From NCBI GenBank assembly GCA_947447175.1, contig CANFIM010000001.1, positions 21,964-85,963 of the forward strand: a stretch of DNA of 64,000 nt, read 5' to 3'. This document shows positions 48,979 to 58,852 of this stretch, in pieces. The stretch is from Acidimicrobiaceae bacterium. Its GTDB lineage: Bacteria > Actinomycetota > Acidimicrobiia > Acidimicrobiales > Ilumatobacteraceae. The translations under genes and the position numbers were made by a program. Position 1 is the first letter of the stretch. The number at the start of each line of letters is the position of its first letter. Below the pieces are notes generated by a model. It was given only the letters and a program-made list of their open reading frames with translations. It searched no databases and was not told the DNA's origin.

Positions 48979-50811
48979 TTACCACGCGTCCACCATGGGA
49001 CGCTTCTTACCATCGCGTGCACGCCATGATTTCGTAGATCCAATGATGCTGAGAATGCGTTGACGCGTTTCAGCTGGATCAATCACATCATCAATCTCCA
49101 CATGGCTTGCCATATTGAGAGCACTGCCGTGTTCGTATGCGCGTGCGATGAGCTTTGCTTCCAGTTCCGCGCGCTCTTTCTCATCGGGGATGGCTGCGAG
49201 TTCCTTGCTGTAGCCAAGTCGCACAGCACCTTCTAAGCCCATGCCACCAAATTCGCCGGTGGGCCATGACACGGTCATTGAGTTGGAATGGAATCCACCG
49301 CCGGCCATTGCCATTGCGCCGAGACCGTAGCCCTTGCGCAACACAATGGTTGTCCATGGCACGGTGATGCTTCCTGCAGTCACAAACATGCGACCGAAAT
49401 GTCGAACCTGCGCAGTGTGTTCTGCATCTGGTCCCACCATGAAGCCCGGAGTGTCGCAGAGGCTCACAATGGGAATGTCATACGCATCGCACAGTTGAAT
49501 AAAGCGTGACGCTTTATCAGCCGCATCTGAGTCAATTGCGCCACCGAGGTGAGCGGGATTATTTGCAATGACACCAACGGGTCGTCCTTCAATACGCATG
49601 AGAGTGGTGAGAATGCCGATGCCGAACGTTGGACGCAATTCAAGAGCGGAGTCAATATCGGCAAGTGCGTCAATCACTGTGCGTACGTCATAGACCCGCG
49701 TGCGCTGTTCAGGAATGAGTGGACGTAACGCGGCATCATCGTGGCGCTTCCAGCTTGTTGTGGAGCCTTGGAAGAAGCCGAGATATTTCTTTGCCACTGC
49801 AACTGCCGCGGCTTCATCAGAAACGCGAACATCAACGACACCGTTTTGCGTTTGTACGTCAATAGGGCCGATGTCTGTGGGTTTCACAACTCCGAGACCG
49901 CCACCTTCAATCATTGCGGGTCCAGCCATGCCGATGTTTGAGTTTTCGGTTGCGATAATCACATCGCAGCAACCCAACAAGGCAGCATTGCCTGCGAAGC
50001 AATAGCCCGATGTAATTCCCACCAGCGGAACAAGTCCGGATAGGCGAGCAAAGAGGGCAAAGGCTGGGCCATCAAGACCGGCAACACCGGCAGCATCTGT
50101 GTCTCCGGGTCGACCGCCGCCACCTTCTGCAAACAGAACGAAAGGTGTGCGCAACTGTTCCGCTACTGAGAAGAGACGGTCTTTCTTGCGGTGGTTGAGG
50201 AATCCCTGAGTTCCGGCAAGAACTGTGTAGTCATACGAGGCAACAGCAATACGTGATGCATCGTCACCGAACTCGCTTGCATTTACCGAAGCAAGCCCAC
50301 CCACTAGTCCGTCGGCAGGTGTATTTCGAATGAGGTCGTCGAGTTCTCGACGCTGACGTTGAGCGGCAATTGCGAAAGATCCGTATTCAACAAAACTTCC
50401 ATCGTCAACGAGGTCGGCAATATTTGCTCGCGCAGTTCTTTGGCTTTTGGCGGCACGACGTGCAACAGCTTCAGGTCGGGCGTCATCGGTAGTGAGGTGG
50501 CGTCGTTCCTGGTACCGCTTTAGGTCAGCACGATCACCTTGGAGTTGATGTGAAGAATCTGTTGTGGTGGTTGTATCAATCGCGCCCGGCGTGATGGTGA
50601 TGAGTAACTGCCCTGCAGCAATGGTGTCGCCTTCGGCGACCGAGATTGAAGCCACGGTGCCATCTACTCCGGCCTCAACCGGATGCTCCATTTTCATGGA
50701 TTCAAGAATCACTATTTCTTCATTGTGGCGAACTTGATCACCCACGGACACCTTGACCTTAAAGATGGTGCCAAGAATGGGGGACACAATGGTGTGTTGC
50801 GGACTAGCCAT
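48979..50811 (-). CDS. Acyl-CoA carboxylase: N-terminal biotinyl domain fused to carboxyltransferase
   Basis: ILESMKMEHPVEAGVDGTV biotinylation motif near the N-terminus, then carboxyltransferase: AEGGGGRPGDTD, SGYCFAGNAALLGCCDVIIATENSNIGMAGPAMIEGGGLG; start refined to ATG 50811. Confidence 0.9.
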   Translation of the reverse strand: MASPQHTIVSPILGTIFKVKVSVGDQVRHNEEIVILESMKMEHPVEAGVDGTVASISVAEGDTIAAGQLLITITPGAIDTTTTTDSSHQLQGDRADLKRYQERRHLTTDDARPEAVARRAAKSQRTARANIADLVDDGSFVEYGSFAIAAQRQRRELDDLIRNTPADGLVGGLASVNASEFGDDASRIAVASYDYTVLAGTQGFLNHRKKDRLFSVAEQLRTPFVLFAEGGGGRPGDTDAAGVAGLDGPAFALFARLSGLVPLVGITSGYCFAGNAALLGCCDVIIATENSNIGMAGPAMIEGGGLGVVKPTDIGPIDVQTQNGVVDVRVSDEAAAVAVAKKYLGFFQGSTTSWKRHDDAALRPLIPEQRTRVYDVRTVIDALADIDSALELRPTFGIGILTTLMRIEGRPVGVIANNPAHLGGAIDSDAADKASRFIQLCDAYDIPIVSLCDTPGFMVGPDAEHTAQVRHFGRMFVTAGSITVPWTTIVLRKGYGLGAMAMAGGGFHSNSMTVSWPTGEFGGMGLEGAVRLGYSKELAAIPDEKERAELEAKLIARAYEHGSALNMASHVEIDDVIDPAETRQRILSIIGSTKSWRARDGKKRPMVDAW

Positions 50812-50886
50812 GCGAAATTGTTCCACATCGCACATCGGTTGCAACCCATTGCAAGGACTGTTCCTTGGTGTGCCTAGTAGTTTTGG

Positions 50887-51780
50887 ATGGTGATTTCAGT
50901 CGTCATCGGAGCTTTTCTTCTTGGATGGCTGATTCGTTCTCGTGTGCCGGTGCCACCGCGATTCATTCACTGGGCTGACCTCTATGTGGTGAAGTTCGCA
51001 TTGCCTGTTCTGGTGCTCTCAAAGATTTCGCGCATGAAGATCAATACCTCCATGCTCGCCCCCGTGGGAATTGCATGGGCCGTGATGATGAGTTGCGCCG
51101 TTGTCTTCGTTGTTCTCGCACGTCGCCATCATTGGGATGCTTCAACAACCGGTGCATTGCTCATGGTGGGAGTATTGGGCAATACCAGTTTCCTTGGTCT
51201 CGGATTAGTAGAAGGATTGCTGGGCACAGACCACATGGCTGCTGCCGTGGCGTACGACCAACTCGGCACATTCGTGTGTCTCACAATTTATGGATCGTTT
51301 ATTGTGAGCCGATATGGCGCTGGTGATTTCAGCTTCGCTTCAGTAACTCATCGTCTTATTCGGTTCATGCCATTCCTTGCACTACTTGCAAGCTTCCCGG
51401 CGCGATATGTACATATTTCTGACGATATGTATCACGTGTTCGATCTCATTGGCCGCACAGTTGGTCCTGTTGCAATGGGTGCGCTTGGCTTGCGATTCAC
51501 GTTGCGCGTAAATCGCGATGTACTGCGTCCTGCTGTAAGCGGGCTCATTGTCAAGATGGTTGCAGTACCAGCCGTATTGATTGCGGTCGCCATTATTAGC
51601 GGACAGATTCACGCGGTGACCTGGGAATCCTCAATCCTTGAAGCCTCAATGCCACCCATGGTGACTGCGGGTGTAGTGGCAGTGGGCGCAGGTCTGAATG
51701 AAGATGTTGTTGCATTCATGGTGGGAATCGGCACGTTGTGTGGGTTTCTCACCGTTCCGTTGCTCTCGCTGCTGTTGTAG
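50887..51780 (+). CDS. AEC family transporter
   Basis: GWLIRSRVPVPPRFIHWADLYVVKFALPVLVLSKISRM; about 10 TM segments. Confidence 0.82.
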   Translation: MVISVVIGAFLLGWLIRSRVPVPPRFIHWADLYVVKFALPVLVLSKISRMKINTSMLAPVGIAWAVMMSCAVVFVVLARRHHWDASTTGALLMVGVLGNTSFLGLGLVEGLLGTDHMAAAVAYDQLGTFVCLTIYGSFIVSRYGAGDFSFASVTHRLIRFMPFLALLASFPARYVHISDDMYHVFDLIGRTVGPVAMGALGLRFTLRVNRDVLRPAVSGLIVKMVAVPAVLIAVAIISGQIHAVTWESSILEASMPPMVTAGVVAVGAGLNEDVVAFMVGIGTLCGFLTVPLLSLLL

Positions 51781-51827
51781 AAGTGCCCAGTGCCGACACC
51801 CTCCTATTTTTCCACTAGAAACAAAGC

Positions 51828-53273
51828 ATGATCTCGTTCATTCACCAGCTGGAAAAACTTGCCGCGGCAACACCGAATGCCCCTGCGATCACCTGTGCAG
51901 GAGAAACCGTCACAAGAAGCGAGTTGCAAACTCAGGGGTACAACCTTGCTGTGTATCTCTCTGAAGCGGGAGTGAAGGAAGGCGACATGGTGACTGTTGC
52001 CGTGCCCAACAGCATCGACTTTTTCATTGCATATGTTGCTATTTGGCGTTTAGGTGCAACGCCGCAACCAATTTCGTCGCGGCTTCCTCAGCGCGAACTT
52101 GATGCGATCATTGAGTTGGCCAATCCGTCAGCTGTTATCGGAATGCCAGAGGGCTCTATTCAAGGGCGTACGTGTTTGCCTGTTGGATTCCGAGCGCCAC
52201 AGCGTGATGCCTCACATCTGCCGTACGTGACATCACAAGCGTGGAAAGCTCCTACATCAGGTGGAAGTACTGGTCGTCCGAAACTCATTGTTTCTGGTGA
52301 CCCAGCAGAGATGGATGAAAACGCCAATCCACCACTCATGATGGACCCGGGCGGTTGTCTTGTGATGCCCGGACCGCTGTATCACAACGGTCCGGCCGTG
52401 TGGAGTTGCCAAGCATTGCTGAACGGACTGCACGTGGTGTTGTTGCCACGATTCGATGCAGCCGGAACTCTGCAAGCAATTCAGGATCACAAAGGGTCCG
52501 TGATGTACATGGTGCCCACCATGATGAAGCGCATTCTTCGTTTGCTTGATGACGAACGTTTTGCTTATGACCTCTCAAGTTTGCGAGTGGTGTGGCATCT
52601 TGCTGAACCGTGCCCCGAATGGTTGAAACAAGCATGGATTGATTGGTTAGGAGCCGAGCGCATTTTCGAGTTGTATGCCGGCACAGAAGCACAAACAGCA
52701 ACAGTGATTACTGGTGCGGAGTGGTTGGCACACCGTGGCTCTGTAGGTCGCCCAGCAGATGGCACAGTACGCATTACAAATGAAGACGGTCAGGATATTC
52801 CTGCTGGCGAAATGGGTGAAGTGTGGATGCGCAGCCTTCGCGAGACCCCAACGTACAAATATGTGGGTGCAACGGCACGCACATTGGAAGGTGGTTGGGA
52901 ATCACTCGGTGATATGGGGTATCTCGATGCCGATGGATATTTGTATCTTGGCGATCGTGCGGCCGACATGATTCTTTCGGGTGGTGCGAACATCTACCCG
53001 GCTGAAATTGAATCTGCTATTCAAGAACACCCAGCAGTGAAGTCTTGTGCAGTCATTGGTATTCCCGATGAAGACAAGGGCAACAACGTGCACGCCATTG
53101 TTGAGGCAGATCTCACTGAGGTAACCGAAGATGAACTCAAGACATTCCTTGGAGAACGACTTGTGATTTACAAGGTTCCTCGCACTTTTGAGTTTGTTGA
53201 CTTCGCATTGCGCGACGATGCTGGAAAAGTTCGTCGTTCGGCACTTCGTGCAGAACGTGTGCCCAATAGCTAG
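51828..53273 (+). CDS. AMP-binding acyl-CoA synthetase/ligase
   Basis: TSGGSTGRPKLIV, ELYAGTEAQTATVITG, LGDRAADMILSGGANIYPAEIESAI. Confidence 0.92.
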   Translation: MISFIHQLEKLAAATPNAPAITCAGETVTRSELQTQGYNLAVYLSEAGVKEGDMVTVAVPNSIDFFIAYVAIWRLGATPQPISSRLPQRELDAIIELANPSAVIGMPEGSIQGRTCLPVGFRAPQRDASHLPYVTSQAWKAPTSGGSTGRPKLIVSGDPAEMDENANPPLMMDPGGCLVMPGPLYHNGPAVWSCQALLNGLHVVLLPRFDAAGTLQAIQDHKGSVMYMVPTMMKRILRLLDDERFAYDLSSLRVVWHLAEPCPEWLKQAWIDWLGAERIFELYAGTEAQTATVITGAEWLAHRGSVGRPADGTVRITNEDGQDIPAGEMGEVWMRSLRETPTYKYVGATARTLEGGWESLGDMGYLDADGYLYLGDRAADMILSGGANIYPAEIESAIQEHPAVKSCAVIGIPDEDKGNNVHAIVEADLTEVTEDELKTFLGERLVIYKVPRTFEFVDFALRDDAGKVRRSALRAERVPNS

Positions 53274-53279
53274 TTGTTG

Positions 53280-54119
53280 TTACGCCGCAACGTTCGTAAT
53301 GAGTCTGATGGCGTTTGCGCCGACAATCGACGTGAGGGCTTTCTGGCTCAGGTTCATATCGACGAGCCATTGCAAGCATGAGGTAACACTGATGGTTGTA
53401 TTTGGGGAATCAGAACCAAACAAGATGCGGTCACTCAGGACTTCGAGATTCTGAGCATCTACTTCTGGAAATTCCGTCACCACCGGAGTGAGATCTGCAT
53501 GGAGTGATGGATGTTCGCTCATGAGTTTCAGTGCATCCGGTGCCGAATGATGCCCACAGTGGGCAAGAATCATGGGCATGTCGGGGAAAGAATCTGCGGT
53601 GGCTGCAATCGCCGGCAGTTCATCGGCTTCAGTGCGGCCGTTGACGTTGTGCCCTAAGTGAACCACCACAGGTAGTCGCCGTTCATTCGCAAATGAAAAC
53701 ACTGACCGCAATCGAGCATCGTCGATAGAAAACGATCCCACCGAACAATGGAGTTTCAGCACACGAAGGCCGAGGGTGTCCACGGCATCACTCACAATCG
53801 ACACCGCATCGTCATCTCCGGGGTGCACTGTTAATCCTCCAATAACGGAGATTGGCGACAATGCAAATTGCTTCACAGTTTCTGCCGCGGCTTCATTGAG
53901 ACCGCGAGCAACTCCGGGTTTGTGCGAGTAAGGAAGTGTCCATAAGGAGTCGACTCCTTCATGATGAAGTGAGGTGACAACAAAATCGTGGTCGTTGGGG
54001 TAGGCAAGTGGTGTGTTGCTGCCTATTCCGGCATCAAAGAAGGCACGCACCTTTTCGCCCAATCGTCCGGGGAGCAAATGGACGTGTGAGTCAACAACAG
54101 TCATTCCCTGGATGGACAT
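53280..54119 (-). CDS. Amidohydrolase-family metal-dependent hydrolase
   Basis: MTVVDSHVHLLPG, VVHLGHNVNG, LAHCGHHS, ILFGSDSPNTT; start refined to ATG 54119. Confidence 0.85.
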   Translation of the reverse strand: MSIQGMTVVDSHVHLLPGRLGEKVRAFFDAGIGSNTPLAYPNDHDFVVTSLHHEGVDSLWTLPYSHKPGVARGLNEAAAETVKQFALSPISVIGGLTVHPGDDDAVSIVSDAVDTLGLRVLKLHCSVGSFSIDDARLRSVFSFANERRLPVVVHLGHNVNGRTEADELPAIAATADSFPDMPMILAHCGHHSAPDALKLMSEHPSLHADLTPVVTEFPEVDAQNLEVLSDRILFGSDSPNTTISVTSCLQWLVDMNLSQKALTSIVGANAIRLITNVAA

Positions 54120-54164
54120 TTCCGCAACCGTACTTCTACCAATGCGCATCTGCGACAATGGGGC

Positions 54165-55073
54165 ATGTCCACACAAGCATTTCCTACTGAAATCACCCTC
54201 ACAGGTCCAGTGCGTTCACCGCATCAGATGTTGGCCGACCAGGAATATGACGGTCATGCCAGTGTTCACGATGAAGCAACGGCAGACAAACTAGGTCTGG
54301 CTGGTGCGCCTATTGAGGGGCCCACACACTTCAGTCAGTTTGATCCGATTGGTGTCACGTTGTGGGGAGAGCAATGGTATGAACAAGGGTGCATCAGTTC
54401 ACATTTTGAGAACATGGTGATTGAAGGTGAAACAGTTCAGCCCTTCGCTACAACAACCAATGCAAACACAGCTCGCATTGGTGCAACGAAGGGAGACAGT
54501 AGTTCTGTTCTCTCCGGAACTATTTCTCTTGGTCCCGACCACGGCGAAACAGAATTAGATCGTCGCTTGGCTGGCTTAAAAGATCCAGGTGAGTTGTTCA
54601 TCGTGGATCAGTTGGAAGTGGGACAGCGCAGTGAACCAAAACGCGTCACAATGGCTGCTGATGAACACAATGGTCACTTGTATCCGTTTTCTCTGAACGA
54701 CAAGTTAAAAGTGATTACGGAAAACTCGCCGTGGTATTCCACTACTGAATCTCCATGGGGCAGAGCAATCATTCCTACTGAGATGGCGAGTGTGTTGGCG
54801 CATAAAGTTGGCGGAGTCGGAACTGTTCGCGGACCAGCTGTCGGATTATTTATTGACCTTGAAGTGCGCATGATTGATGGCCCACTCTTCGTGAATCACG
54901 AATACGAACTGTTGCATGAAATTGTGGGTGTGGGGCAAAGCCGTCGTGTTGAAAGCTGGTGGACCCGCACTTACATCTCCGACCCCGTGACAGGCGGGTT
55001 GATTGCAACAGTTCTGCTGCACCAGGGTGTGTTTAAGGCGTCGTACGATAAGTACCCCGCCGAGAAACTTTAG
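54165..55073 (+). CDS. Conserved hypothetical, possibly hotdog/MaoC-like
   Basis: 302 aa ORF; HDEATADKLGLAGAPIEGPTHFSQFDP resembles MaoC-like segments. Confidence 0.55.
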   Translation: MSTQAFPTEITLTGPVRSPHQMLADQEYDGHASVHDEATADKLGLAGAPIEGPTHFSQFDPIGVTLWGEQWYEQGCISSHFENMVIEGETVQPFATTTNANTARIGATKGDSSSVLSGTISLGPDHGETELDRRLAGLKDPGELFIVDQLEVGQRSEPKRVTMAADEHNGHLYPFSLNDKLKVITENSPWYSTTESPWGRAIIPTEMASVLAHKVGGVGTVRGPAVGLFIDLEVRMIDGPLFVNHEYELLHEIVGVGQSRRVESWWTRTYISDPVTGGLIATVLLHQGVFKASYDKYPAEKL

Positions 55074-55081
55074 GTATTCCG

Positions 55082-55660
55082 TTGGTCACCGCATCTGCTC
55101 TTGGTGGTGTCGATCGCGCCGTGTGGAGATTTTTCGTGCATCACGAATTCTTGGTGACGTTCGCCAAGATCTATACCCGTTGGGGTGTCATGTCGATTCT
55201 CAGCCCACTTGCCTTATTGGTGGGAATCGCGCTGTTTATGAAGTACCGGTCGGTTGCAGTGGCAATCATTCCCATGGTGTCTCTGCAGATGAACGATGTG
55301 CTCACTGCGAGTTCGAAGGCGTTCTTCGGCGTGGTCAGGCCGCCGCAATCTGAGTGGCTTGCCGGCGCTGGGGGCGGAAGCTTTCCCTCGGGACACACAG
55401 CGAATACAACGGCACTTGTTATCGCACTGGCTCTTGTACTGGCTAGTCGCGTTCCGTCTACTGAGGCCCGGCGATGGGTGTTTGGTGGGGCTGCGCTGCT
55501 TGTCAGCCTGATGGGGTGGTCACGCCTGGCGTTGAACGTGCATTGGCTGTCCGATGTACTCGCGGGCTGGGTATTGGGCACTGCAACGGCGTTCATCAGC
55601 ACATTGATTGTCATGCAACTCGCAAAGATTGCTCCAGTACGCCAAATGGGCGGCGCATAG
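55082..55660 (+). CDS. PAP2-family phosphatase
   Basis: GGGSFPSGHTANTTAL and SRLALNVHWLSDVLAGW motifs; TTG start. Confidence 0.88.
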   Translation: MVTASALGGVDRAVWRFFVHHEFLVTFAKIYTRWGVMSILSPLALLVGIALFMKYRSVAVAIIPMVSLQMNDVLTASSKAFFGVVRPPQSEWLAGAGGGSFPSGHTANTTALVIALALVLASRVPSTEARRWVFGGAALLVSLMGWSRLALNVHWLSDVLAGWVLGTATAFISTLIVMQLAKIAPVRQMGGA

Positions 55661-55674
55661 ATAACAATTTGGCC

Positions 55675-57390
55675 ATGATTCGTCATTATCTGGCCGCACG
55701 TGAAGAGTTGGCAGCACCGGGGTCTCCCTTTGCCACTACCTACATAGAAGTGCGTGGTGCACAACTGAAGTCCTTTGCCAGTGCTCCTCCTACGATGCGC
55801 GCTATCTGGGAGACCACAACTGCGCATTCCGACAAGGACTACATCGTCTACGAAGATGAGCGCTACACATACGGCGAAATCCAGGAACAGGTACGCAAGT
55901 TGGCTGCGCATCTTGTGGCACACGGTGTTGTGCGCGGGTCTCGAGTTGGCCTTGCAATGCGTAACTATCCCGAGTGGGTGGTGGGTTATTGGGCCACAGT
56001 GTCACTTGGTGCCGCACTAGTAGGTATGAACGCATGGTGGACTGCCCCCGAAATGGAATATGCGCTCAACGACAGTCAACCTCTTGTTCTCATTGCTGAT
56101 GATGAACGTCTTGATCGCCTTGAAAACATTCCTAACGCGAAGCCCATGCACATCATTACGGTGCGCTCATCACGGGTTGTCGGCGCAGATTGCATGACAT
56201 GGGATTCAGTAATGGCGACTGCTGACCCCGGAACATTGCCTGAGGCATTTATCGACCCAGATGATGACGCCACTATTTTCTACACGTCGGGCACCACCGG
56301 ATTTCCGAAGGGTGCACAACTCACGCACCGTGGTTCAGTGAACAACATCTTGAATTTGGCAGCAATGTCGGCAACAACTGCACTTGCTGAAGCAAAAGCA
56401 ATTGCGGCAGGCGAGATGGAAACACCGAAGCCCCGCGATGTTGCATATCCCACATCGTTTATGGCTCCTACTCCGTTGTTCCACGTAACGGCATGTAATT
56501 GCATTCTTCATGCCGCAACTGTGGGTGGCGCCAAGATTGTTCTCACGTACAAGTGGGATGCAGGACGCGCACTGGAACTCATCGAGCGTGAACGTGTCAC
56601 AAACTTCTCGGGTGTTCCCACAATGGGTCGTGAGCTTCTTATGCACCCTGATTGGAGTACGCGCGATGTGTCGTCGTTGCTCGGTCTTGCTGGTGGAGGC
56701 TCTGCTGTGCAGCCCGACCTTGTGCACAAAATTAAGGGAGCATTGAAAGAAGGCGGCAACCCCTCCACGGGTTACGGCATGACCGAAACATGCGGCATCA
56801 TCACCGCGAACTCAAATGCGTTGTATCTCGCGAAACCAGACTCTTGTGGCCCAGCAGTTCCCACACTCGATGTGAAGTTGATTGATGAAGATGGCAATGA
56901 CCTTCCCGCCGGACCAAACACAGTGGGAATCCTTTGCGTCAAGGGATCAATTGTGATTAAGGGGTACCTCAATCGCGAAGAGGCAACTGCAGATTCCATT
57001 AAAGATGGCTGGCTCAATACGGGTGATATTGCACGCATCGATGAAGACGGGTTCATCTTCATCGTTGACCGCGCCAAAGACATGGTGTTGCGTGGTGGAG
57101 AAAATGTGTACTGCACCGAGGTGGAAGCAGCTATTTATCATCACCCATCAGTGCAAGAAGCCGCAGTGTTCGGTATTCCAGATGAGCGTTTGGGCGAAGA
57201 GGTGGCAGCCGTTCTTGTGTTGGCCGAAGGTGCTTCACTGACTGAACCAGAGCTTCGTGACTTCTTGAAGGCGACGTTGTCGTCGTACAAGATTCCGTCG
57301 AAGGTGTGGTTCCGTGATGAACCTATTCCTCGCAATGCCACCGGCAAGTTCTTAAAGCGCGAACTGCGCAAAGAGTTGATTGGCGAATAG
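55675..57390 (+). CDS. AMP-binding acyl-CoA synthetase/ligase
   Basis: TIFYTSGTTGFPKGAQLTHRG, GYGMTETCGIITAN, IVDRAKDMVLRGGENVYCTEVEAAI; start refined to ATG 55675. Confidence 0.93.
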   Translation: MIRHYLAAREELAAPGSPFATTYIEVRGAQLKSFASAPPTMRAIWETTTAHSDKDYIVYEDERYTYGEIQEQVRKLAAHLVAHGVVRGSRVGLAMRNYPEWVVGYWATVSLGAALVGMNAWWTAPEMEYALNDSQPLVLIADDERLDRLENIPNAKPMHIITVRSSRVVGADCMTWDSVMATADPGTLPEAFIDPDDDATIFYTSGTTGFPKGAQLTHRGSVNNILNLAAMSATTALAEAKAIAAGEMETPKPRDVAYPTSFMAPTPLFHVTACNCILHAATVGGAKIVLTYKWDAGRALELIERERVTNFSGVPTMGRELLMHPDWSTRDVSSLLGLAGGGSAVQPDLVHKIKGALKEGGNPSTGYGMTETCGIITANSNALYLAKPDSCGPAVPTLDVKLIDEDGNDLPAGPNTVGILCVKGSIVIKGYLNREEATADSIKDGWLNTGDIARIDEDGFIFIVDRAKDMVLRGGENVYCTEVEAAIYHHPSVQEAAVFGIPDERLGEEVAAVLVLAEGASLTEPELRDFLKATLSSYKIPSKVWFRDEPIPRNATGKFLKRELRKELIGE

Positions 57391-57397
57391 CTAGCAG

Positions 57398-57832
57398 CTA
57401 TTCAGGCTTCATTTTTTCGAGCATTGCGCCCATTTGGCGATGCACGGCGTTGATGGCCTGAAGTGGGCGGAACATCACGCGGAATTCCACGATTTTTCCT
57501 TCGTCATTGCAGGTAATGATGTCAACGCCGTTCGCATATTTGCCTTCAACGGTTGTTTCAAACTCAAGAACTGCAGTGTTGCCACTCATCACTTCTTTGG
57601 TGTAGCGGAACTTGCCCGAAGAATCTTTCTTCTCGCTCGCGTCATCTTTTTTGTCACCAGGCAACGTTTGGCCAGCTGCCATGAGGTACATCTTGGTGAT
57701 CTCTTTGCCTACTTGCGGTGTGAAAACGATGGGCGAGTAGAACACGCAATCGTCGGCCAACAAAATGTCGAGCCCGTTCTTTAATTCCCCGCGCATATGG
57801 GCGTGCCATTGCTTTACAACTTCTTCAATCAT
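57398..57832 (-). CDS. SnoaL/NTF2-like protein
   Basis: NGLDILLADDCVFYSPIVFTPQVGKEITKMYLMAA...VEGKYANGVDIITCNDEGKIVEFRVMFRP; SD GGAGG. Confidence 0.72.
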   Translation of the reverse strand: MIEEVVKQWHAHMRGELKNGLDILLADDCVFYSPIVFTPQVGKEITKMYLMAAGQTLPGDKKDDASEKKDSSGKFRYTKEVMSGNTAVLEFETTVEGKYANGVDIITCNDEGKIVEFRVMFRPLQAINAVHRQMGAMLEKMKPE

Positions 57833-57847
57833 TGTGATTCCTCCTGA

Positions 57848-58852
57848 TTAGGCAACTGTAGTGACAAGGCCGGCCGCTTCAGCTAAAAGCTCAAGTGAGC
57901 GAATACGCATTTCACTGTTCTCTGCATGATGCGACGTGATGATTTCATCAGCCTGCGTGGCTTCTTGGAATTCCTTCACAAGTTCCATCACTCGATCTGC
58001 AGTACCCACTGCTGAATACGTGAAGATCTCGTCGATTGATGCTGCCTGAGGTGTGCGCAGGAACGCATCAACTTCTTCATCGGTGAGTTTTGGCATTCCA
58101 GGGCGCTGAAGACGATGGCGTACAAAACCACGGCGACGACGTTCAAACTGTTTGAACGCCGAAGATTCTGTATCTGCTGCAATCACGCCCATCGCCGCCA
58201 TTGCGTAGGGCTTGTCAAGAACAGCTGACGGCGTGAAGCGCTCACGGTAAATACGCAACGCAGTATGAAGATGTTGCGGTGCGAAATGAGATGCAAACGC
58301 AAAGGGCAAACCAAGGATGGCCGCCAGTTGTGCCCCGTACAGTGACGAACCCAAGATGTACAACGGCACATGCGTGCCTTTGCCTGGCATTGCAACAACT
58401 CCTGCGATGCGTGACGTTTCGCCAAGATATGCCTGCAGTTCCAATACGTCTTCTGCGAAATGCTCTGCAGCCATTGGGTCGCGACGCATTGCTCGCACGG
58501 TGACTTGATCAGTTCCTGGCGCGCGACCAATACCTAAGTCAATGCGACCAGGGTGAATAGTTGCGAGCGTGCCGAATTGCTCAGCGATTGTGAGGGGGGA
58601 GTGGTTCGGCAACATGATGCCACCCGAACCCAAGCGAATGGTGCTGGTATGAGCTGCAACATTCGCGATGAGAACAGCTGGCGATGACGAGGCGATGGTT
58701 TCAGAGTTGTGATGCTCTGCGTACCAAATACGCGTGTACCCAAGTCGTTCAGCTGCTTGTGCAACAGCAACGCATCCATCGAAGGTGTCTTTCAGCGTCT
58801 CGCCATCACCAATCGAAGCGAGATCAAGAATGGAAAGTGGAACGGAGATCAT
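57848..58852 (-). CDS. LLM-class flavin-dependent oxidoreductase
   Basis: LGYTRIWYAEHHNSETIASSSPAVLIANVAAHTSTIRLGSGGIMLPNHSPL. Confidence 0.92.
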   Translation of the reverse strand: MISVPLSILDLASIGDGETLKDTFDGCVAVAQAAERLGYTRIWYAEHHNSETIASSSPAVLIANVAAHTSTIRLGSGGIMLPNHSPLTIAEQFGTLATIHPGRIDLGIGRAPGTDQVTVRAMRRDPMAAEHFAEDVLELQAYLGETSRIAGVVAMPGKGTHVPLYILGSSLYGAQLAAILGLPFAFASHFAPQHLHTALRIYRERFTPSAVLDKPYAMAAMGVIAADTESSAFKQFERRRRGFVRHRLQRPGMPKLTDEEVDAFLRTPQAASIDEIFTYSAVGTADRVMELVKEFQEATQADEIITSHHAENSEMRIRSLELLAEAAGLVTTVA

